A DNA stretch of 64,000 nucleotides from Rudaea sp039935035 (GTDB lineage: Bacteria > Pseudomonadota > Gammaproteobacteria > Xanthomonadales > Rhodanobacteraceae), in contig JBDTLA010000084.1 in the NCBI GenBank assembly GCA_039935035.1, positions 14,237-78,236 on the forward strand, read 5' to 3'. The position numbers were made by a program, and so were the translations under genes. The notes below the pieces were generated by a model, which did no database searches, had not been told where the DNA came from, and worked only from the letters and a program-made list of their open reading frames with translations. Positions 52,991 through 61,191 of the stretch are shown one piece after another (within the stretch, counting starts at the first letter, position 1; the number at the start of each line of letters is the position of its first letter).

Positions 52991-54759
52991 CGTGGCAGGC
53001 TTGGGCGGTGGCGGGCATCGTCATCGGTGCGATGGCGTTGTTCGTCAGCGAAAAGGTGCGCTACGACGCGGTGGCACTGCTGGTGCTGTCCGCATTGCTG
53101 ATTCTCGGCATCATTACGCCCGCCGAAGGGTTGTCCGGCTTCAGCAACGAGGCGACGATCGTGGTTGCGGCCATGTTCGCGCTCAATGCCGGCATCGTCG
53201 GCACTGGTGGCCTTGATCCGCTGATTCGCGCGCTCTCGCGCATTCGACGTCCGTGGCTGCTGACACTGTCGATCATGCTGGTGGTGTGCGTGCTCGGCGC
53301 ATTCGTGAAAAACACGGCGCTCGTTGCGACTTTCCTGCCGGTCACGTTGAGCGTGTGCGCACGCAGCCATACGTCGCCTGCGCGCGTTTTGATACCCATG
53401 TCTTATGCCGCGCAGATGGGCGGCGTTTGCACCTTGCTCGGCACTTCATCAAATCTGCTGGTGAACTCCCTGGCGATTCAGCACGGGCTGCCCGGCTTCG
53501 GCGTTTTCGACTTCCTGCGCCTGGGTGCGATCCTGGCGGTTGTCGGTATCATCTATCTGATGCTGATCGGGCGCTGGCTGCTGCCACGCAACTTCGACAC
53601 CGAATTCGCGGAGAGTTTCAATCTTGGCAAGTTCGTCACCGAACTGCGCGTGATGGCCGAATCGCCATTGATCGGTGAATCGATCGCCGAAGCAAAGCTG
53701 GGCGAAAAGTACGGCGTCTACATACTCGAACTGCTGCGTGGCGAACAGCATCTCTGGGCGCCGCGCTCGCAGAAATTGCAGGAAGGCGACGTACTGCTGA
53801 CGCGCGGCGATTGGACACGTCTGCAGGAATTCAGGCAGCGCCTGAAGTTGGAAATCGCCCCGGTCGCCGAGATGCTAGATGCGCCGCAAACTGAACAGCG
53901 CCGCGTGTTGATCGAAGCCATGGTCGCGCCGGGCACGCGCATGCTCGGTCAAACCGTCGAGGAAGTCGATTTTCGCTGGAATTACAAAGCCAGCGTGCTC
54001 GCCGTGCAGCGTCGCAGCCAGATCGTGCGCGAGCAGATCAAACGCGCGCGCTTGGCCGTCGGCGACATTTTGTTGCTGCTGGTCGACGAACCGGCATTGC
54101 GTCACTTGCGCAACGATTCAGGCCTGGTGGTCTTGAGCGAACGCGGCGACAAACGCGCATCGCGACGCAAGGCTCCACTGGCGATAGCCATCCTGGTCGC
54201 TGTCATTGCCCTCGCCGGCTTTGGCGTGTTGCCAATCGTGGTCAGCGCGGTGATCGGTTGCGCGGCGATGGCAGTTACCGGTTGCTTCAGCTTCGAGGAC
54301 GTTTACGAGGCAATGGATTGGAAGGTCGTCATTCTGCTCGGTGCCATCCTGCCGCTCGGAATCGCGTTGGACAAAACCGGTCTGGCGCGCCAAATTGTCG
54401 ATGCCGGTATGTCGGTAGTCGGCCCGCACGGACCGCTGGCGGCGTTATTGATGGTCTACTTGTTGACCGCGCTGCTCACCGAAATGATGGGGCACAATCC
54501 GTCGGTGGTGCTGATGGCACCGATTGCGATTTCCATCGCACATGCGATGCATGTCGACGCGATTCCGTTCGTGATTACCGTGGCGTTCGCCGCCGCGACA
54601 TCGTTCGCCACGCCTGTGGGTTATCCTACCAATACCATGGTGTACGCTGCCGGCGGATACAAATTCACCGATTTCATGAAGGTCGGAATTCCGATGATCC
54701 TGTTGTTCTGCGCCCTGTCGATGTGGTTGATTCCACACTTCTGGCCGTTTAATCCCTGA
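52987..54759 (+). CDS. SLC13/DASS-type permease with two RCK-C domains
   Basis: 590 residues. Two membrane blocks (about 5-190 and 400-590), with GTSSNLLVNSL and GHNPSVVLMAPIAISIA as the paired re-entrant regions and SFATPVGYPTNTMVY near the end. Between them are two TrkA-C (RCK-C) ligand-binding domains (about 210-375). Such proteins move di- or tricarboxylates, sulfate or other anions. Start is GTG overlapping the oxidoreductase stop (GTGA), so it belongs to the operon. Confidence 0.88.
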   Translation: MTWQAWAVAGIVIGAMALFVSEKVRYDAVALLVLSALLILGIITPAEGLSGFSNEATIVVAAMFALNAGIVGTGGLDPLIRALSRIRRPWLLTLSIMLVVCVLGAFVKNTALVATFLPVTLSVCARSHTSPARVLIPMSYAAQMGGVCTLLGTSSNLLVNSLAIQHGLPGFGVFDFLRLGAILAVVGIIYLMLIGRWLLPRNFDTEFAESFNLGKFVTELRVMAESPLIGESIAEAKLGEKYGVYILELLRGEQHLWAPRSQKLQEGDVLLTRGDWTRLQEFRQRLKLEIAPVAEMLDAPQTEQRRVLIEAMVAPGTRMLGQTVEEVDFRWNYKASVLAVQRRSQIVREQIKRARLAVGDILLLLVDEPALRHLRNDSGLVVLSERGDKRASRRKAPLAIAILVAVIALAGFGVLPIVVSAVIGCAAMAVTGCFSFEDVYEAMDWKVVILLGAILPLGIALDKTGLARQIVDAGMSVVGPHGPLAALLMVYLLTALLTEMMGHNPSVVLMAPIAISIAHAMHVDAIPFVITVAFAAATSFATPVGYPTNTMVYAAGGYKFTDFMKVGIPMILLFCALSMWLIPHFWPFNP

Positions 54760-54789
54760 CTGATTGATGCCTGCCTGATCGATGTCGCC

Positions 54790-55605
54790 ATGACGATGCT
54801 GCCGCCGCCAACACAGAAGAAACTCGGTCTGGTGATCGATCTGGATATTTGTGTGGGTTGTCATGCCTGTGCCGTCGCGTGCAAGCAATGGAACGACGGC
54901 GGCCAGTTTGGGCCGCTGCCGGACGAAGATGCCTACGGTCGAGAACCGTTAGGCGTCTGGTTCAATCGGGTGCATAGCTACGAAGTTGCGGAACTCGGGA
55001 CTCGGGACTCGGAACTCGGAAAGCACGCAGATTTGGCGACTTCTTCGGCTACCGGCTCCGGGCTCCCAGCTACCGGCATGACCGTCCACTTCCCACGCTC
55101 GTGTCTGCATTGCGAGACGCCGGATTGCGTGACGGTGTGTCCGACTGGAGCGAGTTACAAACGCGCCGAAGATGGCATCGTGCTGGTCGACGAGGACAAA
55201 TGTATTGGCTGCAAATTGTGTTCGTGGGCGTGCCCGTATGGCGCGCGCGAGTACAGCGAGGTTCGCGGCGTCATGCAAAAATGCACGCTGTGTGTTGACC
55301 GAATCTACAACGAATCGTTCGACGAGGTCGACCGCCAACCGGCCTGTGTGATGGCCTGCCCGACTCGCGCGCGCCACTTCGGCGATCTGGGCGATCCGGA
55401 TTCGGACGTGTCCAAACTGGTCGCGCAACGAAACGGCTACGACCTCATGCCCGAGATGGGGTACAAACCGGTGAACAAGTATTTGCCGCCACGGCCGCGT
55501 CGCACTGGCGATACTCGCAGAGCCGATGTCGTTCTAGAAGAATCGATAGACGTATCGGCCGCACCACCGTTGTTGCGCTGGCTGGATAGAATGCTGTCGC
55601 GATAA
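54790..55605 (+). CDS. Four-cluster ferredoxin subunit (DmsB/NrfC-like)
   Basis: 271 residues. Four cysteine clusters: CVGCHACAVACKQW (about 18-31), CLHCETPDCVTVCP, CIGCKLCSWACPYGA, and CTLCVDRI...PACVMACPTRA. This is the electron-transfer subunit between the Mo catalytic subunit and a membrane anchor. Residues about 68-97 (ELGTRDSELGKHADLA...GSGLPATG) are encoded by an inserted GGGACTC-type repeat in the loop after cluster 1. An ATG two codons downstream is also possible. Confidence 0.92.
   Translation: MTMLPPPTQKKLGLVIDLDICVGCHACAVACKQWNDGGQFGPLPDEDAYGREPLGVWFNRVHSYEVAELGTRDSELGKHADLATSSATGSGLPATGMTVHFPRSCLHCETPDCVTVCPTGASYKRAEDGIVLVDEDKCIGCKLCSWACPYGAREYSEVRGVMQKCTLCVDRIYNESFDEVDRQPACVMACPTRARHFGDLGDPDSDVSKLVAQRNGYDLMPEMGYKPVNKYLPPRPRRTGDTRRADVVLEESIDVSAAPPLLRWLDRMLSR
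54990..55078. repeat. ACTCGGG repeat inserted in-frame in the ferredoxin gene
   Basis: Four ACTCGGG/ACTCGGA copies (54993-55020) are followed, after a spacer, by GCTACCGGCTCCGGG and a second CTACCGG. The same type of sequence occurs intergenically near 9.4 kb. It adds roughly 30 residues without breaking the frame. Confidence 0.7.
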
Positions 55606-55666
55606 TGCTGCGCATTACGCAAACCACACAGCCCCTGCCGTTTTCCTGCATGTTCAAGCATTGACG

Positions 55667-56647
55667 ATGAATCCAGCACTTTCCGTCATTTTTTTCACCG
55701 TAGCTTCCGGAACGGGCTACGGGCTGCTGTTTTTGCTCGGTCTTTGCCTTGCAGTCGATCCCGGCATGATCGGTCGCACAGAATCCTTGGTCGTGTTGGC
55801 AACGGGGCTGGTATTTGCCAGTGCCGGGTTGTTGTCCTCCACATTGCATCTTGGACAACCACAACGTGCGTGGCGTGCGTTCAGCCAATGGCGCAGCTCG
55901 TGGCTGTCGCGCGAAGGCGTGGTAGCGATGTGCGGATTCGTACCTGCCTTGCTGCTGGGGATGACCTTGTGGCAAGGCCATGATGGGACGGTGCTGCGCT
56001 CGCTAGGTGCGACGCTTGCGATCTTTGCGATCGCCACTGTTTTCTGTACGGCGCGAATCTATTCGTCACTGAAAACCATCCATGCCTGGCACAATGGATT
56101 TGTTCTGCCGGGCTATTTGCTGCTTGGCCTGCTCGGCGGATCGGCTTGGCTGCTTACGCTGAATTCGCTGCTTGGTCACGCCACCGCAAATGACATATTG
56201 ACTACCGGCTTGTCTGGTTTGGTCATCGCCGCCGCACTTTCCGGCGTGGTGTGCAAACGTATGTACTGGCAATTCATCGACACCACGAAGCATCCGGCCA
56301 CGACTGAATCGGCAACGGGCCTGGGACGCTTCGGCCACGTTCACAGCGTCGAAGCACCGCATACCGAGCAGAACTACCTTACCAACGAAATGGGCTTCAG
56401 GCTCGCACGCAAACATTCAAAGCCGCTGCGCGCGATCGCATCAATCCTGATTGCACCCCTGCCGATAATGGCCGCAATTGCAGCCTGGTTGCTGACGCCG
56501 GTAGCGCCGATGCTCATGACTGTGTGCGCAGGTATCGCGGCCTTGTCCGCAACGGCCGGCTTGTTTGTTGAGCGCTGGCTGTTTTTTGCCGAAGCCAAAC
56601 ACGTCGTCATGCTGTACTACGGCGTCGCGCAACCAGATTTCGCCTGA
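55667..56647 (+). CDS. DmsC/HybB-like membrane anchor subunit
   Basis: 326 residues with about eight membrane helices; the LLSSTLHLGQPQRAWRAFSQWRSSWLSREGV segment is the DmsC signature. It would anchor the Mo/Fe-S subunits and pass electrons to or from quinone. An ATG is chosen six bases after a TTG. Last gene of the operon, 61 bp after the ferredoxin. Confidence 0.9.
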   Translation: MNPALSVIFFTVASGTGYGLLFLLGLCLAVDPGMIGRTESLVVLATGLVFASAGLLSSTLHLGQPQRAWRAFSQWRSSWLSREGVVAMCGFVPALLLGMTLWQGHDGTVLRSLGATLAIFAIATVFCTARIYSSLKTIHAWHNGFVLPGYLLLGLLGGSAWLLTLNSLLGHATANDILTTGLSGLVIAAALSGVVCKRMYWQFIDTTKHPATTESATGLGRFGHVHSVEAPHTEQNYLTNEMGFRLARKHSKPLRAIASILIAPLPIMAAIAAWLLTPVAPMLMTVCAGIAALSATAGLFVERWLFFAEAKHVVMLYYGVAQPDFA

Positions 56648-56759
56648 ATCCCGGCCAAATCGCCCGGCGCAAATCTGCGCAAAAGTCCACATTGCAACAT
56701 CGTGCCTCGTTACAATGTCGCGCCCGTTACTTCGACGGCTTTTTGATCAAGGAGATCGC

Positions 56760-57545
56760 ATGAAATCTACCCTGCTTGCATCCGCCATTTTGCTCGCCCT
56801 GCCACTCGCCGCACTTGCCGATCCGCCAGCGCAAGGGTGGTCGGGTAGCGGCGAGGCGGGATTGGCCATTGCCAGCGGCAATACCAAGTCGCAGAACGTG
56901 AACGCCAAGCTCGACCTCAAGTACAACGACGACACGTGGAAGGACGTATTTACCTTCACAGCACAGCGAAACAAAGCCAGCGTCGTCAATCCGGATGGCA
57001 GTTCGCGCTACGATTTGACCGCCAACCGTTATGAAGCGGCAGGCTCGGTAGGCTACAAGTTCGACGAGCGCAGCTACATCGTCGGTGCTTTGCGCTACGA
57101 GCACGACGAGTTTTCGCCTTACGATTACCAGTACGTCGCTTCGATAGGGTACGGTTACCAGGTGCTGAAGAACGCCAGCGATGAGCTGTCGTTTGAAGTC
57201 GGGCCAGGTTACAAAGTCGTGCAGCCGACATCATTCTTCGTGCCGAATACTTCACCGCCGCCACCCCTGAACGAAATCAATCCCGATTCCGACAGCGGTG
57301 TCGTGTTGCGCGGCAAGATGGATTACAAGCACTCCTTCAATGCAACGACGGCGTTTGTCGACACCTTCGTAGTCGAGGCTGGCAGCGGCAACAAATTCAT
57401 GCAGAACGAAGCCGGGGTGAGCGTAAAAATGACCAGCATGCTGGCATTAAAAGTCGCCTACCAGGTGCGCCGCAACTCGCAGGTGGAGGCCGGCTTCAAG
57501 AAGACCGATACCTTGTTGACGACCAATCTGGTTTACAGTTTTTAG
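56760..57545 (+). CDS. Outer-membrane DUF481 (YdiY-like) protein
   Basis: 261 residues. Strong AAGGAG site seven bases before the ATG; signal peptide MKSTLLASAILLALPLAALA. The mature part is a beta-barrel of alternating aromatic strands, starting with GWSGSGEAGLAIASGNT and ending in a terminal Phe (NLVYSF), as expected for outer-membrane proteins. DUF481 proteins are salt- or acid-induced in some enterics; function unknown. It may have its own promoter in the 112-bp gap after the DmsC-like gene. Confidence 0.88.
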   Translation: MKSTLLASAILLALPLAALADPPAQGWSGSGEAGLAIASGNTKSQNVNAKLDLKYNDDTWKDVFTFTAQRNKASVVNPDGSSRYDLTANRYEAAGSVGYKFDERSYIVGALRYEHDEFSPYDYQYVASIGYGYQVLKNASDELSFEVGPGYKVVQPTSFFVPNTSPPPPLNEINPDSDSGVVLRGKMDYKHSFNATTAFVDTFVVEAGSGNKFMQNEAGVSVKMTSMLALKVAYQVRRNSQVEAGFKKTDTLLTTNLVYSF

Positions 57546-57578
57546 CGCTGGGATTCAGGATTAGTTGGTTCGAGAACT

Positions 57579-57606
57579 CGTCACTCCCGCGAACGCCGGA
57601 GTGACG
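57579..57606. repeat. CGTCACTCC hairpin repeat
   Basis: CGTCACTCC, 10-base loop, GGAGTGACG: a perfect 9-bp stem between the DUF481 gene and the convergent hemC. It is a variant of the CATTCCC family and may serve as terminator. Confidence 0.55.
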
Positions 57607-57677
57607 TAGTCGTCCGACACAAAACCCCGATTGCATCGAATGGGGCGCGTAGCCTCAACGATTGAGACCAGCAATCG

Positions 57678-58589
57678 CTATTTCCGCCCAAGCAACTCGT
57701 CGGCACCCAGCTCACGCAGGCGTTGTGCAACGACCTGTCCCAACTCCTGTGCATGTACGCCGTCAGCTTCGGCACGCAGCAGGCGGCCACTTGCAGCGTC
57801 GCCGACCAGTCCACTTAAATGCAATCCGGTTTCTGTTTCGATGCAGAACGCGGCAATCGGGACTTGGCAGCTACCTTGCAGAGCTCGAGTCATGGCGCGT
57901 TCGGCTTCGACACAGCGCGCCCCCGCAGCATCGTGCAGTGGTTGCAGCAACGCACCAATTCGCGCATCGCCGCGACGTTGTTCGACCGCAATCGCACCTT
58001 GCGCCGCAGCCGATAGCCAGTGCGGTGCCTGCAAGCGACTGCGGATGCGCGCGGCCATCCCGAGCCGCTCCAGTCCCGCGCAAGCCAGCACGATGGCGGC
58101 GTAGTCGCCGGCATCGAGTTTGCTCAGGCGCGTGTTGACGTTGCCGCGCAAGTCTCGCAGTTCTAAATCCGGGCGCGCGGCGCGCAGTTGCGCCTGACGA
58201 CGCAGCGATGAGGTTCCAACAACGGCGTTGCGAGGCAGCAAATCCAGGCGCGCGAAATTCGGAGATACGAACGCATCAGCAGGATCGGCGCGCTCGAGTA
58301 CGGCACCGATCTCGAAGTCCTCATCCAGTTCCATGGGAACGTCCTTGTAGGAATGCACGGCGATATCAGCGCGATTTTCCAGCATCGCGACCTCGAGTTC
58401 CTTCAGGAACAGGCCCTTGCCGCCAATGTCGGCCAATGGCCGATCGAGAATTTCGTCTCCACGCGTCGTCAAAGCCACCAGTTCGACAACAAGGCCGGAA
58501 TGCGCGCTGCGTAGTAATGCGGCGACGTGCTCGGCTTGCCACAGCGCAAGCGCGCTGCGTCGCGTGGCGATGCGCAGCGGCGCGCTCAC
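57678..58589 (-). CDS. hemC: Porphobilinogen deaminase (hydroxymethylbilane synthase)
   Basis: 303 residues. The dipyrromethane cofactor-binding cysteine is C241 in GSCQVPIAAF; the substrate-binding arginines (SSLRRQAQLRAARPDL, LRGNVNTRL) and D-loop (GGKGLFLKELE) are present. It joins four porphobilinogens in heme synthesis. GTG start overlapping the algR stop (GTGA), so it is coupled to the regulator, as in pseudomonads and xanthomonads. Confidence 0.97.
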   Translation of the reverse strand: MSAPLRIATRRSALALWQAEHVAALLRSAHSGLVVELVALTTRGDEILDRPLADIGGKGLFLKELEVAMLENRADIAVHSYKDVPMELDEDFEIGAVLERADPADAFVSPNFARLDLLPRNAVVGTSSLRRQAQLRAARPDLELRDLRGNVNTRLSKLDAGDYAAIVLACAGLERLGMAARIRSRLQAPHWLSAAAQGAIAVEQRRGDARIGALLQPLHDAAGARCVEAERAMTRALQGSCQVPIAAFCIETETGLHLSGLVGDAASGRLLRAEADGVHAQELGQVVAQRLRELGADELLGRK

Positions 58590-59320
58590 AGACTACGCAC
58601 CAGCTTGCGCAGCGCGGGCAGGTTGCGGCGGCTGACTTCCAGCGATGCGGCACTGTCGTCGAGTTTTACGAAGACGGTTCCATCGGCCGCGCGAACGAGA
58701 CCTGACAAACGCGTGCGCGCTACCAGACAATTACGATGGATACGCACGTAACGGTCTTCGAATTCTGTTTCCAGCGACTTGAGTGTCTCCTCGATCAATA
58801 CTTCACCGCCGCTGTGGTGAACGACCACGTATTTGTCTTCGGCCTGCAGAAAGAGAATGTCGGTCACGGGCACCAATACCAGATTCCCGCGAACCCGCGC
58901 GCACAGATGCGTACGCTGTCGCTGCGGCAACGCCTTGGACTCGACACGTTCAATTTCACTCGGTGCATAGCGGCGCGCGCGCTCAATCGCCGCGCCCAAT
59001 CGCTCCATGCGCACGGGTTTGACCAGATAGTCTATTGCACCGGCATCGAATGCTGCGAGGGCATGCTCATCATAGGCGGTGCACAGAATGATCGCCGGCG
59101 CGTTGTCCAATCGAGCCAGGTGCCGTGCCGCCTCAAGCCCATCCATCACCGGCATGCGGATGTCCAGCAGCACCAGATCCGGTGTCAGACGCGCCGCAGC
59201 TTCCACTGCGGCACGGCCATCGCCGGCATGGCCGACGATTTCCACGCCACCATAATCGCGCAAAAGGGCTTCTAGCCTTTCGCGCGCCAGCGGTTCGTCG
59301 TCAACGATCAGCGCTTTCAT
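58586..59320 (-). CDS. algR: LytTR response regulator AlgR
   Basis: 244 residues. Receiver with D7/D8, phospho-acceptor D53 (LLDIRMP) and the conserved Lys (YLVKP), then a LytTR DNA-binding domain (about 140-244, with LQAEDKYVVVHHSGGEVLIEETLKSLE and YVRIHRNCLV). It controls exopolysaccharide and pilus functions in pseudomonads; targets here are unknown. Its start lies within the end of the kinase gene. Confidence 0.93.
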   Translation of the reverse strand: MKALIVDDEPLARERLEALLRDYGGVEIVGHAGDGRAAVEAAARLTPDLVLLDIRMPVMDGLEAARHLARLDNAPAIILCTAYDEHALAAFDAGAIDYLVKPVRMERLGAAIERARRYAPSEIERVESKALPQRQRTHLCARVRGNLVLVPVTDILFLQAEDKYVVVHHSGGEVLIEETLKSLETEFEDRYVRIHRNCLVARTRLSGLVRAADGTVFVKLDDSAASLEVSRRNLPALRKLVRSL

Positions 59321-60368
59321 CGGGCAATCTCAGCTTGCAGGCGAAGTAATCTTTGCCAGCGTCAATGTCCAGTGTACCGCGCGCGCCAAAATGATATGCG
59401 ATGCGCGATCGCGTGTTTGCCAACGCCATGCCATGCCGCTGCGCTGCGCGTTCGCCAGGTGGCGGGCACGGATTGCGAATTTCTATTTCCACCGCGCGTT
59501 CGTCACGACGTGCAGAAATGGCAATAGTTCCTCCATCCGGCAATGCCGCGACACCGTGGTAGACGGCATTCTCGACCAATGGCTGCAGCAACAGCACGGG
59601 CATCGGCATCAACTGAGGTACATCGCGGAAGTCCGTCTCGACGCGCAAGCGGTCGCCGAGGCGCAGTTTCTCGATGTCCAGATAGCGCATGACCAAATCG
59701 ATCTCTGCACCCAGTGTGCTCAGCGCCTTGTCGTTGCCAAGCGCGGCACGAAACAGGTCGGATAAATCTTCGACCGCGCGCTCGGCCTCTTTTGGTCGCG
59801 CACGAATCAGGCTGGCAATGGTATTCATGCTGTTGAACAGAAAGTGCGGACGAATGCGTGCCTGCAAGGCTTCGAAACGCGCTTTCGATTCGGCCCGAAC
59901 ACGAGCTCGCCATTGTTCGATGACATAGAAGTAGCGCAGCAATGCTGCGCCCAGCAACGCGCATAGCGCCGCGCTGCGCCAGATGAAGCGTTGCTCGAAT
60001 TGCACAGGCAAGGTCAAACCCAGGTTGAGCTGGTGGTCGATCTCGAAGACGATGGCGCTGCCCAGCACGGTAACGAGCAACATCAGGATATACGCTGCCA
60101 AAACGCCGATCCCCGGGGCCAGCTGTTGCAGCTGCGGACGCAACTTGCACAAGCACACGGCACACACCAACCCGAGCCATTGCACGAAGACGCTTGTCGT
60201 GGCCAATCGCGGCAACAGTGCACGCGTTTCATCGCTGGGCGCAATCAGGATTGCCAACACCAGCAATTCCGCCACGACCATGACGGCGAAAAGTACGGGC
60301 AAACTACAAAAATCCGGTAACCACCGCGGCGCTTCAGCCGGCAACTCGGATGCGGTGGTGCGAGGCAT
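59301..60368 (-). CDS. algZ: LytS-type sensor histidine kinase AlgZ/FimS
   Basis: 355 residues. Four or five N-terminal membrane helices (about 22-150) lead into a His_kinase domain with RPHFLFNSMNT (phospho-acceptor H175 region) and an N-box VLLQPLVENAVYHGV, plus a glycine-rich ATP lid. It lacks the classical DHp H-box, as usual for the FimS/LytS group. It overlaps algR by 20 bp and follows the carboxylesterase by 7 bp. Confidence 0.92.
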   Translation of the reverse strand: MPRTTASELPAEAPRWLPDFCSLPVLFAVMVVAELLVLAILIAPSDETRALLPRLATTSVFVQWLGLVCAVCLCKLRPQLQQLAPGIGVLAAYILMLLVTVLGSAIVFEIDHQLNLGLTLPVQFEQRFIWRSAALCALLGAALLRYFYVIEQWRARVRAESKARFEALQARIRPHFLFNSMNTIASLIRARPKEAERAVEDLSDLFRAALGNDKALSTLGAEIDLVMRYLDIEKLRLGDRLRVETDFRDVPQLMPMPVLLLQPLVENAVYHGVAALPDGGTIAISARRDERAVEIEIRNPCPPPGERAAQRHGMALANTRSRIAYHFGARGTLDIDAGKDYFACKLRLPDESADR

Positions 60369-60375
60369 GCTCGGT

Positions 60376-61038
60376 TCAGACCAGGCGCGCACCGATCCAG
60401 CGCTGGAGGTCGGCGATTTCTTCCATGCAGACCTGGTGCGCCATCGGATAGGCGTGCCAATCGACGGGATATCCACGTTGTTGCAGGTAGTCGCGACTCA
60501 TTTCTCCCAACGCATGCGAGATGGTTGGGTCAAGGTTACCGTGGGCCATGAAGATCGGTGTTTTGCGATTCTCGGGTGCGGCCTCTGCATCGGTCCTTTC
60601 TGCCATCGGCAAATATGTAGACAACGCGATGATGCCTGCGAGCCTTCTCGCGTATCGAATTCCGCCGGCGAGGACGATCGCTCCACCCTGGGAGAATCCG
60701 GCAAGCAAAATATTTTCCGGGCTGATACCGCGCATGCCTTCATGCTCAATGAGTTCCTCCAGCAATCCGACCGATGCGCGAATACCGGTCTCATCCTGAC
60801 GCTGTGCGATTTCGAGTCCTGAAATGTCATACCACGCACGCATCGACATGCCGCCATTGATGGTAATCGGGCGGGTCGGTGCATGTGGAAACACGAAGCG
60901 CAGCGGCGGCCATGTGCGATCAATCAATTGCGGTACGATCGGGGCAAAATCGTTGCCATCGGCGCCCAAACCGTGCAGCCAGATGAGCGCATGTCCTGGA
61001 TTTGGCGCTGTTTCGATTTCGACACAAGGCAGTGGCAT
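60376..61038 (-). CDS. Carboxylesterase / lysophospholipase (abhydrolase_2)
   Basis: 220 residues, alpha/beta-hydrolase. The triad is S116 (GFSQGG), D170 (GNLDP) and H201 (MAHQV). It opens IWLHGLGADGNDF. Members hydrolyse short acyl esters or lysophospholipids in the cytoplasm. It heads the esterase-algZ-algR-hemC operon. Confidence 0.92.
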   Translation of the reverse strand: MPLPCVEIETAPNPGHALIWLHGLGADGNDFAPIVPQLIDRTWPPLRFVFPHAPTRPITINGGMSMRAWYDISGLEIAQRQDETGIRASVGLLEELIEHEGMRGISPENILLAGFSQGGAIVLAGGIRYARRLAGIIALSTYLPMAERTDAEAAPENRKTPIFMAHGNLDPTISHALGEMSRDYLQQRGYPVDWHAYPMAHQVCMEEIADLQRWIGARLV

Positions 61039-61191
61039 GCGGGCAGCTTGTCATTGGTAGAACGTGATGTTGCCGCATTCGCTTCATATTCGCCAGCGAT
61101 CCCGACCCAAATGTGACTTTCGGCGGCTTGCGATGCGTTCGTGCTGCGCTATCCTGCACGACTTGCCCAAAACCTTCATGGATTTTTCGTA

